Source of the DNA: Perkinsus olseni
Taxonomy: Eukaryota > Perkinsozoa > Perkinsida > Perkinsidae
Assembly (NCBI GenBank): GCA_013115135.1
Contig: JABANP010000695.1
Span: 1-21,911 of the forward strand
Length of the DNA: 21,911 nucleotides
Reading direction: 5' to 3'
Shown here: positions 1-9,634 of the stretch, piece by piece
How positions within the stretch are numbered: the first letter of the stretch is position 1
Layout: every line of letters starts with the position of its first letter
Made by a program: the position numbers and the translations under genes
The notes under the pieces: model-generated
The model's database searches: none
What the model saw: only the letters and a program-made list of their open reading frames with translations
Told to the model about the DNA's origin: nothing

Positions 1-360
1 GCGGAACTGAGAGTGATTCAATGTCGAAATCGTGACGCAAATTAGCATTTTTGAGTCTACTAGCGCGTGTCGGCACGCCGGCGAGCGGAGACAGTGTGAA
101 GACGAAATTTCTGATAGTGTCAAGAAACGGTCGCTGGTGAAAGAGCTTCCGGTCGTGGGGGTGCTCCGAACACAGAAGAAGCGAAAGCAGAGTACGCCCG
201 CTTCCGAGCGTGTGCGCAGGTGAGCCCGTGCTACAGCGAGCCACGCCACGCACCCGCTGCATGTTAGGCCATCGGCCAGAGAGATCTATTCACCGGAAAG
301 ACGCGGCGGTGCAGTTGCGGGTACCACGACGAACCTGAACCGTCAGCGCCCGAGAATCCG
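1..360 (+). other. Leader region of the decayed transposon; no firm gene
   Basis: The only notable reading frame is 32-223 (63 codons). It ends in a lysine/arginine-rich stretch (KKRKQ) that could be a nuclear-localisation-like tail of a transposase N-terminus. I see no start context, domain or splice site that proves it is coding. Low-confidence upstream part of the element that follows. Confidence 0.2.
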
Positions 361-914
361 TTGCCGCCGCCAATTGGACACATCGCTAGCGAGGTTCCCG
401 ACGGTCGAGGGTCACTCGATCCGGATGAGGCTACGATCCTAAGTAAAGCTGAGAACCCCTTCATGAAAGCCGCTATGTCGATCCCTGATGATGAACCGGG
501 ACTTCCCGCTGCCTCTAGTCAATCTGGGTGGAGTAGTTGCCCCCATTACCAGAGGAAAGCCTGGCAGAAAATCTTCAAGGCAGCTGGAAGGACATATCTT
601 TCCTACCAGGAATGCCAATGGGTGTATCCTCCGAGACCCAAACTCAGCTCTGTACCCGATCCCGACTTACTTGCGCTGAAAGGCCTTTTCGTTTTCAATC
701 CGGACCCGAGTACGTTCGTCTGTCCGGGATGCGATCAAAGGGGTGTAATGAACAGAAGAGGATTCGGCACGCTCAAGAATTTCATATCGTCGGGCTTCCG
801 CGGGTACATCATGGGGATGGGGGTGGCTTGCGTCCGCGGGAGTTGCGGGGGTAAGGTTTGGTCCAGCAATTCTTCGGAATTCCTTCATTGCCAACACCCC
901 GAAGTTCAAGGGTT

Positions 915-937
915 GTACCCTTCGAGTCGAAGGGTAC
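915..937. repeat. 11-bp perfect inverted repeat, one-base centre
   Basis: Arms 915-925 and 927-937 are exact reverse complements around a single G at 926. The repeat lies just left of the larger inverted repeat at 940-990 in the broken transposase. Confidence 0.9.
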
Positions 938-939
938 GC

Positions 940-990
940 GATCCGTCGCGTGGCAGAGTCGAAGGCTTCGACTCTGCCACGCGACGGATC
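940..990. repeat. 25-bp perfect inverted repeat, one-base centre
   Basis: Arms 940-964 and 966-990 are exact reverse complements with only G965 between them. The transposase frame changes here: the upstream segment uses the frame of 361, the downstream one the frame of 950. The palindrome therefore probably disrupted the gene. Confidence 0.93.
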
Positions 991-1454
991 CGCATTGGTG
1001 GCGGATGGCAAGCTGCCGGTCCGCGTGGGGCGGTACTTCGTTGGGGGTGACTCCAACTTGGCGCGACTCGACGAGACACTTAGACAAGAGGACTATGTTG
1101 CTTTTATGCGGGCTGCGCGGGATTATAGGCGGTGGGTATCTGTTTGGCGGCGATCCGTCGTGGGGAGGCCGCAGGGTGTCCAGTTGAAGCCATGGTTGAG
1201 TTTGGACGCATACCATCAGAGTGTATTCTTCAGCGTGTCTCAAATTCGGGAGCTTTTTCTGGAGATCTCGGAAAATAGGCGAGCATACGTAAAGGGATGC
1301 TTGGTGCAGCAGCAGAAACCAGATTGTGGCCAGGTTCTGCGAATCGATGCGAAGTACATTCACAGTAGCACTACCGGGATACCCCGCGTTCACATAAGCG
1401 CCACGAACGAGAGCGGCATGCTCATTCCGCACATTCTGGTTGATACTGAGAAGG

Positions 1455-1509
1455 CCTCGGACTCGGAGTCAATGGTGGATAGTATCCACAATTGACTCCA
1501 AGTCCGAGG
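1455..1509. repeat. 27-bp inverted repeat, two mismatches, one-base centre
   Basis: Arms 1455-1481 and 1483-1509 pair at 25 of 27 positions around G1482. The right arm contains the stop that closes the DDE-core frame, so the gene is again broken at a palindrome. Confidence 0.9.
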
Positions 1510-1781
1510 ATACAACAGATAGGATTCAAGATAGGATCTACTGGATACTCTAAGGGCTCAATACCGAGACCGAACAAGCGATCTCAAGGCGGTGTACGTC
1601 GACAAGGGGTGCTGTTCTGGAGAGTATGAAGCTCTATTCTCCCGGGTAAAATGATGATGTATCCATTGAGCTAGATTTGTTCCATTGGGTTAGGAGGTTC
1701 GAACAATACGATCAAGGCTATCACCCAATCCGGCCAAGTTTCTTCTCCACCCTGCAACAATGTATTTTCGTAGTGAACCGG

Positions 1782-1830
1782 GAAGACGAGGATCTAGCGC
1801 TGAGGCCCTCAGCGCTAGATCCTCGTCTTC
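1782..1830. repeat. 24-bp perfect inverted repeat, one-base centre
   Basis: Arms 1782-1805 and 1807-1830 are exact reverse complements around C1806. It sits within the FHW-containing transposase segment without closing that frame, so it may be an inserted inverted duplication of about 25 nt. Confidence 0.93.
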
Positions 1831-2575
1831 TCAGCCTGAGGGCAATCCGGGAATCTGGGAGATGGGTGGAACGCTTGGGGAGGAGAGAGTATAACAAGTA
1901 CATTAGTACAACCATTCCCGATGCAGACACCCTCTGCAACCGCCTGTTGGTTTTCTATGAATATATGTGAAGTTGGATGAGCAGCTCAAGCTCTCTAACG
2001 AAGGCTTCCTGCCCCCGAGCTTCGAGTAGCAGTGGTGTGAGAATCTTCATCATGCGGCGGCCGGGTGCTTGAGCGACGAGGAGGGAGCACTTATCTACAC
2101 GAAGGTAGCTGAGGAGTGCATCGGCGGGGCGGTCGCGATCCACGTCACAACTCGAAGGCTACCACGCGTCTCCATACCGGCCACGTGACGAAACACTCCT
2201 CGGAGCCGATTTGTTGAGCACTACTGTTCATGAGGCAGCTGCCAATTGGAATCGGCGAGCCGGCGGCTCGGAGCCGTGCAGAGGGTGGGTAAGGACACCT
2301 GCCCCTTTACCGACTTGAAAGTGTGGGCTAAGTTCCATGCTGCCATGGGAGGATTGCTCGCCAGCCTTGGCGAATAGGTCGGCCTCGAGAGCTATGCTAA
2401 GAATCACATTCTCGCTGATGCCGAATTTGGACTCGATTACGCTGTCGCACAACACCGGAGAAAGCTTTTCCAGCATGTTATAGAAACGGGCGCCGAAGGC
2501 ATGGCTTCACCTGAATGGCTCCTACCGGTAGCTGACAATCCTGCTGAAACATCGTCCAGTAGTTCTACTGAAGCA

Positions 2576-2605
2576 CCTCTCGATGAGAGGCCCTCTCAGA
2601 GAGGG
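2576..2605. repeat. Two adjacent small inverted repeats
   Basis: CCTCTC/GAGAGG (2576-2581, 2585-2590; 3-base loop) is followed directly by CCCTCTC/GAGAGGG (2591-2597, 2599-2605; one-base centre). Confidence 0.7.
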
Positions 2606-3597
2606 ACATTCGCATCGAGGTCGCTGACGAGATAGAGGAGTTCTGACCCGATGGCCCTAATGAGGAGGACATCGTTGATAGCCAATTGCTGAATCCTGCT
2701 CTCGAGTCAATGAACGATGGTGGCACGATCTCCGATCTAAGGTCTTCTCATCTGAGAGAAATAGGGCGAGACGCTCGGGGTCAGATAACGTATCTGCGGA
2801 AACAGTCGGCGAAATTTCGCTCTTCAATTTTCAAGCTGCACAGCCCTCTGTCGAACCCTCGTTCAGCGACGGCTTCCCGGAAGCTTAATGTGAAAAACTG
2901 TAGGTCCGAAATAGCCGCGCTGTTCGGATATGGGCCGACGTCGAACTCCTCAGAAATACTGAGGCGCAGAAACAAATCTGTCGAAGTCTGGACAGATTCT
3001 ACCTGTCGATCGAATCGTGAAGACCAGTATCAGTTGGTGTATGAAGGCTACAAGAACCCTAGATAGCGATCAGGATGCGGCCGAGATCAGCGGGGGTGGC
3101 CCAGTCTTCCCAACGAGCTAAAGCTTTTGAGGGGGCTAGTAAAGCCCAGTTCTTGTTTGAACAGGCCTGTGACGCGGTGGAACTTGATGCTGCTAGCAAA
3201 GCCGAGGCACCTGTACATTCGGAATCCCGTCACGAAGAGCCGCTATCGACCGGAGGAGAGCAGTTATGGCGAGCGGTTGCTTTGCGGGTCCGCAAGATAA
3301 TCACGAGGGAGGAGCTTCACATTGCCAAAGGAACACGGTGCTGTACAAATTGCAGAGTCCCATTCCAGGTTGAAGGGGAGCCCCCTAGTCACCCCTGTAT
3401 CCCTGGCTACAAAATGTATCGGTACTGTCCTCTCACTACGCATCACTCTGTACACGGCTATTTCACTCTTGCCCAGTTCAAGGATATTATACTCCCGCTC
3501 GGGAAAGCGAGAACCGAGATGCGGGAAAGGATTAAGGAAGAAGCACTGTGTGCAGCATGTGAGAAACCCCTAAACCCGTCAACCATACTGCAACTGC

Positions 3598-3618
3598 AAA
3601 CCCGACGGGTTTAACCCG
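3598..3618. repeat. Two overlapping one-base-centred inverted repeats
   Basis: AAACCCG and CGGGTTT (3598-3604, 3606-3612) flank A3605. CGGGTT and AACCCG (3606-3611, 3613-3618) flank T3612. The middle arm is shared. The pair lies at the end of the transposase remnant, across its last stop codon. Confidence 0.75.
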
Positions 3619-4459
3619 TAGACTGCATGTTTCGCTCCGCATGAGCTAAGCGAAGTTCGGTCAGTATTTCTTGACCATTTCTGATTTGTGCCAGTTCTCT
3701 GACAAGTACGTACCACAACTGAGGTACATCGTACCTCGCATTTCTGCTCATGCCTCCCAGCCAACATAACTAACGGTGTGGGCGTCCACTGAGCGGGTGA
3801 GTTCAGGTTCAGTCCCCATGTAACAGAGAACACTACGCTACAGCGCAAGCCCCCGGACCCATTGACACTCGTTCACTTGTTTAACTTGCCCAATGAGTTG
3901 ACCTCCAAGAAACGGTCGCGGAAATGTGTGAGAACGAGAGAAGGGCCTTTCTCCTCGACCTTCGCTCCCCCGGCCAGCATTGATCAGCACAATACAAACG
4001 CAAGCCTCACTTCAGTGAAGGACCACACAGTCTCATCGTATCATCGTTATACTGCAGCAAACAAGCAAGGACGGTACTCAAAAGTAGAACAACAGTAGCA
4101 AGAGCAATGATGTCAACTGTGTTGTGAGAAGAGAGAATAATAACAATAGGAAGACTGCCGCTATCGCATTCTTCTCGGAATGACACCATCGCCGTGAAAG
4201 ATGTTACAAATTACGATGCCAGTGGCGTCCATTTGTATCGTCAGACGGCACCTCTATGATCAATAGTAAATGCGGCTTTCGCTGCTCGAAATCGCGCCAC
4301 TTAAGGCAAGTCAATCAACGGCAGCGCTGGCTCGTGATGAAGCCAGTCTGCATTCACTACAACAAGCAAAACAGTAGAAAGATACAAAATCTTAGTATTT
4401 AACTGCCAACAAGCAGCATGGGCGATCGAAGCGGGACTCCCGATTTTGGGACTAGAACT

Positions 4460-4475
4460 CTCCTAACGTTAGGAG
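4460..4475. repeat. 16-bp perfect palindrome
   Basis: CTCCTAACGTTAGGAG equals its own reverse complement. No function can be assigned. Confidence 0.85.
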
Positions 4476-4790
4476 GCATCGTGCTCTGTTTGCACTTGCG
4501 CTTTCTCTCAGTGTTCTGACTGACTGACGCCCTCGAGTATCTCGAATGGCCGCCTCCACGATGAGGCTTGACCGGCTTGGATGGCGAGGAGTAGGTGTTG
4601 GTGAGTTGCAAGAAGGCAGATGCGAAATGATCTCTCAGGAAGTGCGACGTAGGCCGGGATGCATCAAGAGCAGACATCTGATAATAATAGCAGGCATTCC
4701 ATTACACAGTAGTTTCAAACCCACAAGTTCGCATCACCCTGATAAAGTCCACGAACCAATAATAAATGAATGTACTGTAGGCACGCAGAG

Positions 4791-4832
4791 CACACATACA
4801 CACATACACATAACGTCTTTTTGAAAGACGTT
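4791..4832. repeat. CACATA microsatellite and adjoining 9-bp hairpin
   Basis: 4791-4812 is an imperfect CACA/CACATA run. It is followed by arms AACGTCTTT (4812-4820) and AAAGACGTT (4824-4832) with a 3-base loop. Confidence 0.8.
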
Positions 4833-4925
4833 CTTTCCATTGATGTACCGCATTAGTCAGATGAAAAGTTGTAGATATAGTTCCCGAGTAAAAGTTGGTA
4901 TTTTGAGGCGCATTTTTAAGCCGTG

Positions 4926-4945
4926 TATGCTAAGAATTTGTGGAG
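4926..4945 (+). repeat. 20-bp direct repeat, copy 1
   Basis: The 20 bases starting TATGCTAAGAA recur exactly at 5100-5119, 174 bp downstream. The flanks differ. Confidence 0.9.
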
Positions 4946-5099
4946 AAATTTTTTTACGACTTTTCGAGTTCTCAGTAACTACGAAGAGTTAGGCCCTGAA
5001 ACTTGGAGGAGGTTATATCCTGAGAAGCATAAGAATAAACCCCCTCGAGTTACAGTTCCGTACTCGTCCAGGTGACAGTGCACGAGTCGAAAAACCGGA

Positions 5100-5119
5100 T
5101 ATGCTAAGAATTTGTGGAG
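5100..5119 (+). repeat. 20-bp direct repeat, copy 2
   Basis: Exact copy of 4926-4945. Confidence 0.9.
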
Positions 5120-5254
5120 GGGTGTACTACATTTCCAACCGCTGCTCGTTCCCTGCGCAGCACGAAGGAAAAATTAAATTTTTAGTAACTCGCTATGTCA
5201 TTTCCACAGTGACCATTATATATAATAGAGACTGAATCACTCACCAGGAATATC

Positions 5255-7734
5255 CTACGAGCCTATTGATCGCTCAATTCGCAATTTTGCAACACGCAAG
5301 GGGCGACCTAAGATACCACCCATCCAAGGCCCTACGCAAGACTCAGCAACTTCCACCATATCTGCCAGAGCTGCATTCGGCGGCGGCGCCAACTTCCGTC
5401 TTTCCGTGGCCGTGTAAATGTCAACCAAATATACAACTTGGACCATCACTAAACCGAGTGAGTAAATATCGCAGCTACACTGCTGACAAGACGGATGAGT
5501 TGGACATGCGTATCTAAGGTCCAAGGCAGGGACTTTCACCGCAACCACTGATTCAGATCATTACTCGACAGTAGCACACGCATCCGAAGCACTTCCATTC
5601 TGCAGTTCTCCAACAGTAAAACAACCACCAAAATCACAAAGCTTGGCTATATACGAGTGTGATAATAGCACCTGAAGTCACTTCAAAAACTCCCTTCCAT
5701 CAGACTGATGTCGAAATAATAAAACGGCTGCGATTAGAATTTCTCGTAACAGTATCATTCTTCAAAGCAAGAAAAGCATTCTTATTTGAAGAGTGTCACA
5801 CTCTGAGTGTGGCAAGTTGCCACAACCCTTCGGGATAACACCCGAGCGATCTCGTGCAGCAATAGTTACATACGAGAGCGACGACCCGCAAATAGCATAT
5901 CTATTTGCCAGTGGATACTAACACAAATGCTTGCAACGCTCAATGTCAATGATTTCCTTCACAGCCTTAGTGTCTGGTAAATTTCCCATAAACCAATTTC
6001 AAGCCCGACTTTCGCTATCTCCGAAAACGACAGGTGATAACCGCTGGCAACTAGCGGATAAGCGATAAGGGAAGAAATTACATTACAAAGGCTACAAGAT
6101 TGCGACCAGTAAAACCAAATTTACCACCCCCAAAACCGTTATCACATTCGCGGGTTTGATATCTCTATGTACATATCCTTGGGCATGCATGAACTCCAAA
6201 GCCGAGCTCACATCGCGAATGATACCAATACGGGTTAATGTTGATGGTATCTGCAGCATGAACAATTGTTATATGAAACGGCAGCTATCCACTCTGAAGC
6301 GAAGATCATCAGGTCAGGAAAAATGCACATAAAAATTTCAAAATTTTTTCATTTTTTCCAAATTCCTAATAAGTAGCAACAAGTAACAATCTTTTTTCCG
6401 TAATTTGACGGCGCTTAGTCGATCATCGCAGTATATCTGGCACCGGCCCATCCGTACAACTCAGGGAGCCCTATTACCGGTAGAGGGACGACCCCTTCAA
6501 CGACGCTTTGCACCGACATTGCCATTCCCTGTTATATGAAACGCCAGCTATCCAGCAAGTCAGAAAACGAATGCACGGAAAAATTTGATCTTCCTAATAG
6601 AAAGTTCGAAATTTTCCATTTTTTACTTAATTTTTTTTCAAATTCCTCATAGAGAGTTTCAATAGTAATGATCGAGACACAATCAGCTTAATCCGACGGC
6701 GTTCAACTAACAATCACACTATGTATCTTTGCGCTGACCCAGCAAACCACCCTGGGTGCCCTATTACCGGTAGAGGGCCGACCCCTTCAATGACGCTCTG
6801 CAGCGACGTTGCCATTTCCTCCATCACCAATAAACACGAATCGGACGTGGCATCCGACGGGACGAACCCCAGCAAGGTCACTATGTTAGGGTTGGAATGC
6901 AATTTTGATAGCGTCATCACTTCGCGTATAAATTGCGGATCGTGCCCGTCAGCTGAGGTACGCCCGAGACCTCGGCTAACCTGAAAAAACGAAACTATCA
7001 AAATCAAGTCAGCGGCCGAAACATGGGGAATTTAGAAGTCGAACCACGGCATCTATGCGGACGTGGATGAGACGAAGACCACATTCGCAAAACTTTGGAA
7101 AAATCGTGCATTACAAGCAGAAAATTAATAGGAAACAAGATTTCCACGCTCTACCTGAATGAATTTTTCCGCTAAATTTTCTCAAATTTCGATTTCATTT
7201 TCTTTATTTTTCCACATTCTATGTTATAAGCGATACATACTTCCTCTCCCGTCTCTGTCCGTCGAACAAAGAACTTAAAGCTCAAAAGCCGATGGCGCGA
7301 GCGTTTTTTCTTTCGAACAAGGCTAGCAAGAGATGATACTTCGCCCTATTACCTTGACTGCACAACGTGCGCCATGAACGAAGCCAGCACAAACGTAACC
7401 GAAGGTACCACCTCCGAGATACCCAGGATAGCCGACGTGACTGCTGGAGGGCCCCGACGGAGGGATAGCACATATTTGTACCTAACCAACGATATTTGAG
7501 AACAATCAAGCGCTAGAACTTTTCCACCTCTTCGCGACTTAATCGGAATTTCCGCACTTCGTCGGGCAGAGTGTCTACGAGAGTATCTTCTCGGTGCAGG
7601 GGGGCGGCAACTGGTACGTGATTAGACGAATAAGTGTTGCGCCATACGCCGGAATCCTGAGTAACCTGACGAAGACGAGAGTAAACAACAATAAAGGCCG
7701 ACATGACTAGTGGTCTCATACTTGCATCTTGCAT
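5255..7734 (-). CDS. Protein kinase gene with introns
   Basis: Eukaryotic-type protein kinase (phosphoryl transfer from ATP to protein). Exons on the minus strand: 7734-7528, 7481-7353, 6980-6768, 6250-6146, then 5671 down to the stop at 5255. The first four junctions have GT-AG ends and keep frame. Kinase motifs appear in order: glycine loop GGGTFGYV and CAVK lysine (exon 2), FIREVMTLSKLH helix C and the LLVMEEM hinge (exon 3), HRDIKPAN catalytic loop (exon 4), CDFGG and DIYSLG (last exon or exons). The APE position reads CPTHP, without the usual Glu. The frame from 5671 to 5255 contains TAA TGA at 5563-5558; a 30-nt GT-AG intron (5577-5548) would remove both in frame, otherwise the gene is broken. 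Kinase group unknown. The start at 7734 is the upstream of two near ATGs (7734 and 7719). Total about 340 residues. Confidence 0.82.
5791..5824. repeat. Chain of three overlapping one-base-centred inverted repeats
   Basis: GAGTGT/ACACTC (5791-5796, 5798-5803; centre C5797), CACACTC/GAGTGTG (5797-5803, 5805-5811; centre T5804) and TGTGGCAA/TTGCCACA (5808-5815, 5817-5824; centre G5816). The chain lies in intron 4 of the kinase gene. Confidence 0.85.
6268..6530. repeat. Tandem duplication in kinase gene, unit 1
   Basis: 263 bp, directly abutting its partner 6531-6820. Both begin GTTATATGAAACG and end with the copied 3' end of kinase exon 3. They share AT-rich intron sequence between with many differences, so the duplication is not recent. 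Confidence 0.8.
6478..6528 (-). other. Possible 51-nt cassette exon in kinase intron 3
   Basis: A tandem duplication copied the last 17 codons of exon 3 into the intron. The copy is open (GMAMSVQSVVEGVVPLP), has a CAG acceptor at 6531-6529 and the same GTAATAGGG donor as exon 3. It is exactly 51 nt, phase 0 on both sides. Inclusion would add 17 residues between the hinge and helix E. Whether it is spliced in is not visible. Confidence 0.5.
6531..6820. repeat. Tandem duplication in kinase gene, unit 2
   Basis: 290 bp. It contains the genuine 3' part of kinase exon 3 (6768-6820) and the upstream part of intron 3. Confidence 0.8.
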
Positions 7735-8400
7735 TTCTTGCTTCTATACACGAGGAAAAATCGTCACTTTCATTTCAATAAAACTCTCATCGTTCTTTTG
7801 CCATCTCACCAATTAAGAGCAAGTTACACTTCTCGGATTATACTCAGTGTCAAGTGGAACAGATGGCTTATCCAAACCCGTGGGGGAGAGAACGAGAAAT
7901 CCCATTCTAGAACTGCAACCTCTTGAGCGTAGTGTCACTTCCAACACTCCATTGGCACTATAGTTTCCCTTGGAAGCAAAGAGCCGACGGAAGCTTTCCT
8001 TATACATCGTGCTGTACATAGTACAATCGTCACGTCTCTCAGAACAAAGGGCGCTTCCGGCTGTTGCGCCAATTTTACACAATTGTGGGCAAAGTTTCCC
8101 CACTATTGTGTGGGATTGTTTCAACTGGAATAGCGTTCAACGCGACAAAAGGCTGCCCAGACAAGCAGACGAGATTGACGGACGATCACAAGCAGACAAG
8201 AGAGAACGCCGACTGGAATCGATACGGCCGATTCATTTACGCATGACACAATTGCTACGACAACAACAGAATATCCAGAAAAATCCAAGGCGCGAGAAAT
8301 AACCGTTCGCCCCAGCTCTTAGTACCTCATGACTTGGTCCTTCGACTGGACTGATGCCATTGTAATGGTGAGAATCTGGAAATTCAACGCAATCATTTTG
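7735..8400. other. Stretch without a supported gene
   Basis: Upstream side of the kinase gene. The plus frame 7970-8302 and the minus frame 7813-8124 lack domains and mirror each other partly because of an imperfect 13-bp inverted repeat (8077-8089 and 8099-8111, 12 of 13 paired, 9-base loop). The kinase promoter should lie here, but I recognise no element. Confidence 0.45.
8077..8111. repeat. Imperfect 13-bp inverted repeat
   Basis: ACACAATTGTGGG (8077-8089) and CCCACTATTGTGT (8099-8111) pair at 12 of 13 positions around a 9-base loop. Confidence 0.7.
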
Positions 8401-8493
8401 CGGCAGCTCAAACAGAATTCATCCTACATGCAGTCTCATACGGACTGCCGTTTGGCATGATCGCCGGGCGTTGCTGGGGAAGAACCGATACCT

Positions 8494-8790
8494 GTTAACG
8501 ACAAAGGCCAGGATACAACTCAAGATTAAGCGATTCAAACCATCCACGGAAACGTGATACTATTGTACGACTATCGGAACAGAATGCCAGCCGAGTAGCC
8601 TATCTGTCTTCGATAAATGTTAACGCCAGGATTTGAATCATGATAAAGCAATTCAACTCTTCCAAGCAAAAAAATAAACACGATACTACTGTACCGACTA
8701 TCGAAACAGAATACCTGTCGAATACCTACTTGTATACCATACCTGCTAACGGGAGAGGCCACGACAAAAAAAAGATAGTGCAATTAAAAT
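8494..8790. repeat. Tandem repeat of about 125 bp, 2.4 copies
   Basis: Units begin at 8494 and 8619 (GTTAACG) and 8745 (GCTAACG) and share blocks such as CGATACTA and ATCGRAACAGAATRCC. On the minus strand two unit edges read as acceptor-like (TTAACAG, TTAGCAG), so the repeat may have duplicated intron-exon boundaries of a minus-strand gene. Confidence 0.7.
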
Positions 8791-8964
8791 CACCTAGGGA
8801 GCACAATATACAGATGACACCAGTGGACTACTACTGGACGAGCGATTTCCGTACACTTTGATGAGAATGCAACAAAGAAAAAGTACAAAAACTTGAAAAA
8901 TATCATTCAAAAAATATAAGCAAGAGAACAAAATAACAATACTATGAATCCTCCCCTGTATTAC

Positions 8965-9146
8965 CATAGTGTCGTTGTAGGGCTCGAATGGACTCCGACA
9001 GGCCTCTACTCTACAACTTCTTAATACCGACGGCATCGCGTTCACATTGAAATGATTAACCGTACCATCGTTGGGGCGGTAGAAGGTGTTATAGTAATAA
9101 GGAGCGTACATGGAGATGTTATCATGATTGCAATTATACATAGTAC
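8965..9146 (-). CDS. Exon of an unrecognised minus-strand gene
   Basis: A 182-nt open stretch on the minus strand starts after a pyrimidine-rich acceptor (CCTTTCTCTCAG, ending at 9147) and stops at a GTAATAC donor at 8964, close to the GTAATAG donors of the neighbouring kinase gene. It would encode about 60 residues rich in Asn and Tyr with three cysteines (MYNCNHDNISMYAPYYYN near its start). A further short exon may lie at about 8860-8795 after an AAG acceptor, and more in the 125-bp repeat area, but the chain cannot be completed by eye. No domain recognised. It could also be non-coding. Confidence 0.35.
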
Positions 9147-9192
9147 CTGAGAGAAAGGTGTATTCCTTAGTAAGACACATCCTCACTGGGAA

Positions 9193-9429
9193 ATGCTTAC
9201 GCCTGAGCAACTAATGATGATCACTGAAAAAAATCGGGAAAATAAAGGAATCGCACTTGAAAAAAAATATTTATTAGCTCTATTTATCTATTCCGAAAAA
9301 CTAAATAACGAGCTGCAAAAAAGTCAGGAAATCGGATCGCGGTTGAAAGATCAGCATATAACGCAACGTGGGAGTGATTCCAACTGTCAGCGAGCATATT
9401 TGACCGTTGGTGAATTGAAGCGTGTGTGA
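9193..9429 (+). CDS. Small hypothetical open frame
   Basis: 78 codons on plus, starting MLTPEQLMMITEKN. It is lysine/glutamate-rich with a predicted helical middle (ALEKKYLLALFIYSEKL). No known family, no clear promoter, and it lies just upstream of a putative minus-strand exon. The composition is compatible with a real short helical protein, but also with chance in AT-rich DNA. Confidence 0.22.
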   Translation: MLTPEQLMMITEKNRENKGIALEKKYLLALFIYSEKLNNELQKSQEIGSRLKDQHITQRGSDSNCQRAYLTVGELKRV

Positions 9430-9634
9430 ATTCACTCGGGTATCGGTGAAAAAGTTAATTCATCATCAATAGACGAATAAATCTATTTGTTCAACTATCA
9501 GCGAATATGATAAACAGTCAGTCAAAATCTATCAAAATTCATCAGTCAAATTCGTCATCGATTTGAATGGAATGTTCTCCTTGCATAATGCAAGTTGCAT
9601 TCAAGGGCCCACAAGTTGTGAGGTGAAGAATCTT

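Larger units (their letters stand above)
361..3614 (+). pseudogene. Decayed DDE transposase with N- and C-terminal zinc-binding segments
   Basis: A series of plus-strand segments in changing frames looks like one broken transposase. 361-940 carries a zinc-ribbon-like segment (FVCPGC, then a CVRGSCGGKVW run) before a DDE core. About 985-1460 has an LRIDAKYIHSS stretch, a plausible first catalytic Asp, followed by a TNESG strand. 1677-1970 continues with LFHWVRRFE and FVVNREDED. About 2188-2300 reads LLGADLLSTTVHEAAANWNRR, the kind of segment that follows the last catalytic acid in large eukaryotic transposases. 2300-2640 carries CPFTDLKVW and GLDYAVAQH with in-frame stops. 3075-3614 ends with a Cys/His-rich module (CCTNC, HPC, RYCP, CAAC). 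Frames change at least five times, so it cannot make a full protein. The zinc-ribbon plus DDE order resembles DUF6729/KDZ-type elements, but the family is my inference. No terminal inverted repeats were found. Confidence 0.6.
3615..5254. other. Stretch without a supported gene
   Basis: Open frames here (such as 3862-4098 on plus and 4399-4677 on minus) have no recognisable domain and low-complexity composition, so I do not call them genes. The stretch holds a 16-bp palindrome, a short CACATA microsatellite, a 9-bp hairpin and a 20-bp direct repeat, listed separately. It includes the 3' flank of the minus-strand kinase gene; no polyadenylation signal could be identified. Confidence 0.5.

Noticed and set aside
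361..3614. Intact multi-exon gene in place of a pseudogene
   Set aside because: Frame changes fall at palindromes and internal stops, not at GT-AG boundaries, so splicing does not explain them.
3780..3840. tRNA-like B-box (GGTTCAGTCC)
   Set aside because: No matching A-box, acceptor stem or anticodon arm could be folded around it.
3862..4098. Plus-strand 78-codon open frame
   Set aside because: No domain, signal or splice support; composition looks random.
5558..5563. Stop-codon reassignment to explain TAA TGA in the kinase
   Set aside because: Other frames in the window end at TAA, TAG and TGA at sensible places, so a small intron or a broken gene is more likely.
7970..8302. Plus-strand 110-codon open frame
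   Set aside because: No recognisable domain. Its cysteine-containing middle arises from an imperfect inverted repeat.
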